Shown: in pieces, positions 62,465-64,000 of the stretch
How positions within the stretch are numbered: the stretch's first letter is position 1
Layout of the letters: each line of letters opens with the position of its first letter
DNA from: Paracoccus seriniphilus
GTDB lineage: Bacteria > Pseudomonadota > Alphaproteobacteria > Rhodobacterales > Rhodobacteraceae
DNA: 64,000 nt
Reading direction: 5' to 3'
Assembly: GCF_028553745.1 (NCBI RefSeq)
Contig: NZ_CP067129.1
Location: forward strand, 1,904,501 to 1,968,500
Program-made: the position numbers and the translations under genes
The notes under the pieces: model-generated
The model's database searches: none
What the model saw: only the letters and a program-made list of their open reading frames with translations
What the model was told of the DNA's origin: nothing

Positions 62465-64000
62465 TTACATCCGGAATATGCCAAAGCGCGTCGGCTCGAT
62501 CGGCGCGTTCAGCGATGCCCGCAGCGACAGCGACAGCACGTCGCGGGTCTTGCGCGGATCGATGATTCCGTCATCCCAGAGCCGCGCCGAAGCATAGAGC
62601 GGATGGGACTGTCGTTCGAACATCTCGATGGTCGGGCGCTTGAATTCGGCCTCTTCCTCGGCCGACCACTCTCCGCCCTGACGTTCGATCCCGTCACGCC
62701 GGACGGTGGCCAGAACCCCAGCGGCCTGCTCGCCGCCCATTACCGAAATCCGGCTGTTGGGCCATGTCCACAGGAAACGCGGCGAATAGGCGCGTCCGGC
62801 CATGCCATAGTTGCCGGCACCAAAGCTGCCCCCCACGATCATGGTGATCTTGGGCACATTGGTCGTGGCCACCGCAGTGACCATCTTGGCACCGTGACGG
62901 GCGATCCCTTCATTCTCGTATTTGCGCCCGACCATGAAACCGGTGATGTTCTGCAGAAAGACCAGAGGAATGCCGCGCTGCGAACACAACTCGATGAAAT
63001 GCGCGCCCTTCTGTGCGGCCTCACTGAACAGCACGCCATTGTTGGCGACAATGCCGACCGGGCAGCCCTCGACATGGGCAAAGCCCGTGACCAGAGTTTC
63101 GCCAAAGCGGGCCTTGAACTCGTCAAAGCGCGAGCCATCGACGACACGGGCGATCACCTCGCGAATGTCATAGGGGGTGCGCAGATCGGCGGGCACGACG
63201 CCAAGGATCTCGTCAGGATCATAGGCCGGGGCCTCGGGGGATTGCCACAGCACGCTGTCGGGCAGGCGCCGGTTCAGATTGCCAATGGCGCGGCGCGCCT
63301 GTGCCAGCGCATGGGCATCATCCTCGGCCAGATAATCGGCCACGCCAGACAGGCGGGTGTGCACATCACCGCCACCCAGATCCTCGGCCGTGACCACCTC
63401 GCCCGTGGCGGCCTTGACCAGCGGCGGTCCGGCCAGGAAGATCGTGCCCTGATCGCGCACGATGATGGTGACATCGGACATGGCGGGGACATAGGCGCCC
63501 CCTGCCGTGCAGGATCCCATGACGACCGCGATCTGGGGAATGCCTTTCGCGCTCATGCGCGCCTGATTGTAGAAGATCCGCCCGAAATGGTCGCGATCGG
63601 GGAAGACTTCGTCCTGATTGGGCAGATTGGCCCCGCCGCTGTCGACCAGATATACGCAGGGCAGATGGCATTCCTCGGCGATTTCCTGGGCGCGCAGGTG
63701 CTTTTTCACCGTCATCGGGTAATAGGTGCCACCCTTCACCGTCGCGTCATTGGCCACGACCATGACATCCTGCCCGTGAACGCGCCCGACACCGGCAATG
63801 ACACCCGCCCCCGGCGCGGCACCGTCATACATGCCATGCGCGGCCGTCGCGCCGATTTCCAGAAAGGGAGAGCCGGGATCCAGCAGATTGGCGACCCGTT
63901 CGCGCGGCGCCATCTTGCCGCGCCCGATATGACGCTCCATCGAGCGCGCACCGCCCCCGGCGGCAGCCAGTTCGGCGGCCTGACGCGCCGTCTCAAGCAG
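62465..64000 (-). CDS. mccB: Methylcrotonyl-CoA carboxylase carboxyltransferase (beta) subunit, N terminus outside window
   Basis: 511 residues are visible and the reading frame continues through the last base of the window; the family is about 535 residues, so some 20-25 are missing. The carboxyltransferase signatures [46 protein letters not shown] and [16 protein letters not shown] are those of MCC beta. The start is not visible; an internal ATG at 63940 ([15 protein letters not shown]) is too late for the family. A 152-base gap without a gene separates it from mccA. Confidence 0.93.
   Translation of the reverse strand: MLETARQAAELAAAGGGARSMERHIGRGKMAPRERVANLLDPGSPFLEIGATAAHGMYDGAAPGAGVIAGVGRVHGQDVMVVANDATVKGGTYYPMTVKKHLRAQEIAEECHLPCVYLVDSGGANLPNQDEVFPDRDHFGRIFYNQARMSAKGIPQIAVVMGSCTAGGAYVPAMSDVTIIVRDQGTIFLAGPPLVKAATGEVVTAEDLGGGDVHTRLSGVADYLAEDDAHALAQARRAIGNLNRRLPDSVLWQSPEAPAYDPDEILGVVPADLRTPYDIREVIARVVDGSRFDEFKARFGETLVTGFAHVEGCPVGIVANNGVLFSEAAQKGAHFIELCSQRGIPLVFLQNITGFMVGRKYENEGIARHGAKMVTAVATTNVPKITMIVGGSFGAGNYGMAGRAYSPRFLWTWPNSRISVMGGEQAAGVLATVRRDGIERQGGEWSAEEEAEFKRPTIEMFERQSHPLYASARLWDDGIIDPRKTRDVLSLSLRASLNAPIEPTRFGIFRM

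Overview
The window is chromosomal DNA of an alphaproteobacterium of the Rhodobacteraceae, most likely Paracoccus or a close relative. The evidence is high GC with GC-rich third codon positions, an ectoine/hydroxyectoine catabolic cluster of the Ruegeria/Paracoccus type (enuR-uehABC-usp-eutABC-doeAB with asnC-ssd-atf), and a trxB-lrp / pgeF-midA-lgt / rluD-rpoH neighbourhood. The genus is an inference. I see no insertion sequence, prophage, integron or CRISPR array.

Layout. 1-350: 3' end of dhaL. 531-3722 (minus): tauABC-type taurine/sulfonate ABC transporter, whose permease carries an unusual extracytoplasmic insert. 4101-9920 (minus): a stand-alone giant protein (DUF4011, SF1 helicase, Vsr/MTES-type nuclease, DUF3320-like) resembling single-gene phage-defence proteins. 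10126-20034 (minus): enuR, uehABC, usp, eutABC, doeAB for uptake and breakdown of (hydroxy)ectoine. 20107-23573 (plus, divergent): asnC-ssd-atf, which finishes that pathway. 23760-28065: rpmG, RNase P RNA, a peptidoglycan amidase, a small lipoprotein, gatA-gatC and tRNA-Glu. 28266-33642: waaA, a DUF1178 gene, lysC, ptsP. 33769-38591: opgG-opgH-opgC for osmoregulated periplasmic glucans. 38753-42229: nadABC. 42242-45383 (minus): ackA, a glycosyltransferase and a degenerate ATP-sulfurylase-like gene. 45574-48350: trxB, lrp and an unknown membrane protein. 48381-52778: pgeF, midA-like, lgt, ubiK, a DUF6476-like gene and rluD. 52937-57198: rpoH, an M48-like membrane protein without catalytic residues, nadK and glyA. 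57269-64000 (minus): a DUF1275 membrane protein and a leucine/isovalerate degradation cluster (mccB-mccA-GST-mvaB-enoyl-CoA hydratase), mccB being cut by the window edge.

How the parts connect. EnuR and the AsnC/Lrp protein probably control import of ectoines by the UehABC TRAP transporter. EutABC is thought to turn hydroxyectoine into ectoine. DoeA and DoeB open the ring and deacetylate to diaminobutyrate, and the aminotransferase and dehydrogenase lead on to aspartate. LysC and NadB/NadA/NadC nearby also use aspartate, and opgGHC is a second osmotic-adaptation locus. The least conventional items are the giant helicase-nuclease with a transglutaminase-like N-terminal segment, the TauC-like permease with a VCBS/cadherin-like insert, and two proteins that keep a recognisable enzyme fold but have lost catalytic motifs (ATP-sulfurylase-like and M48-like).
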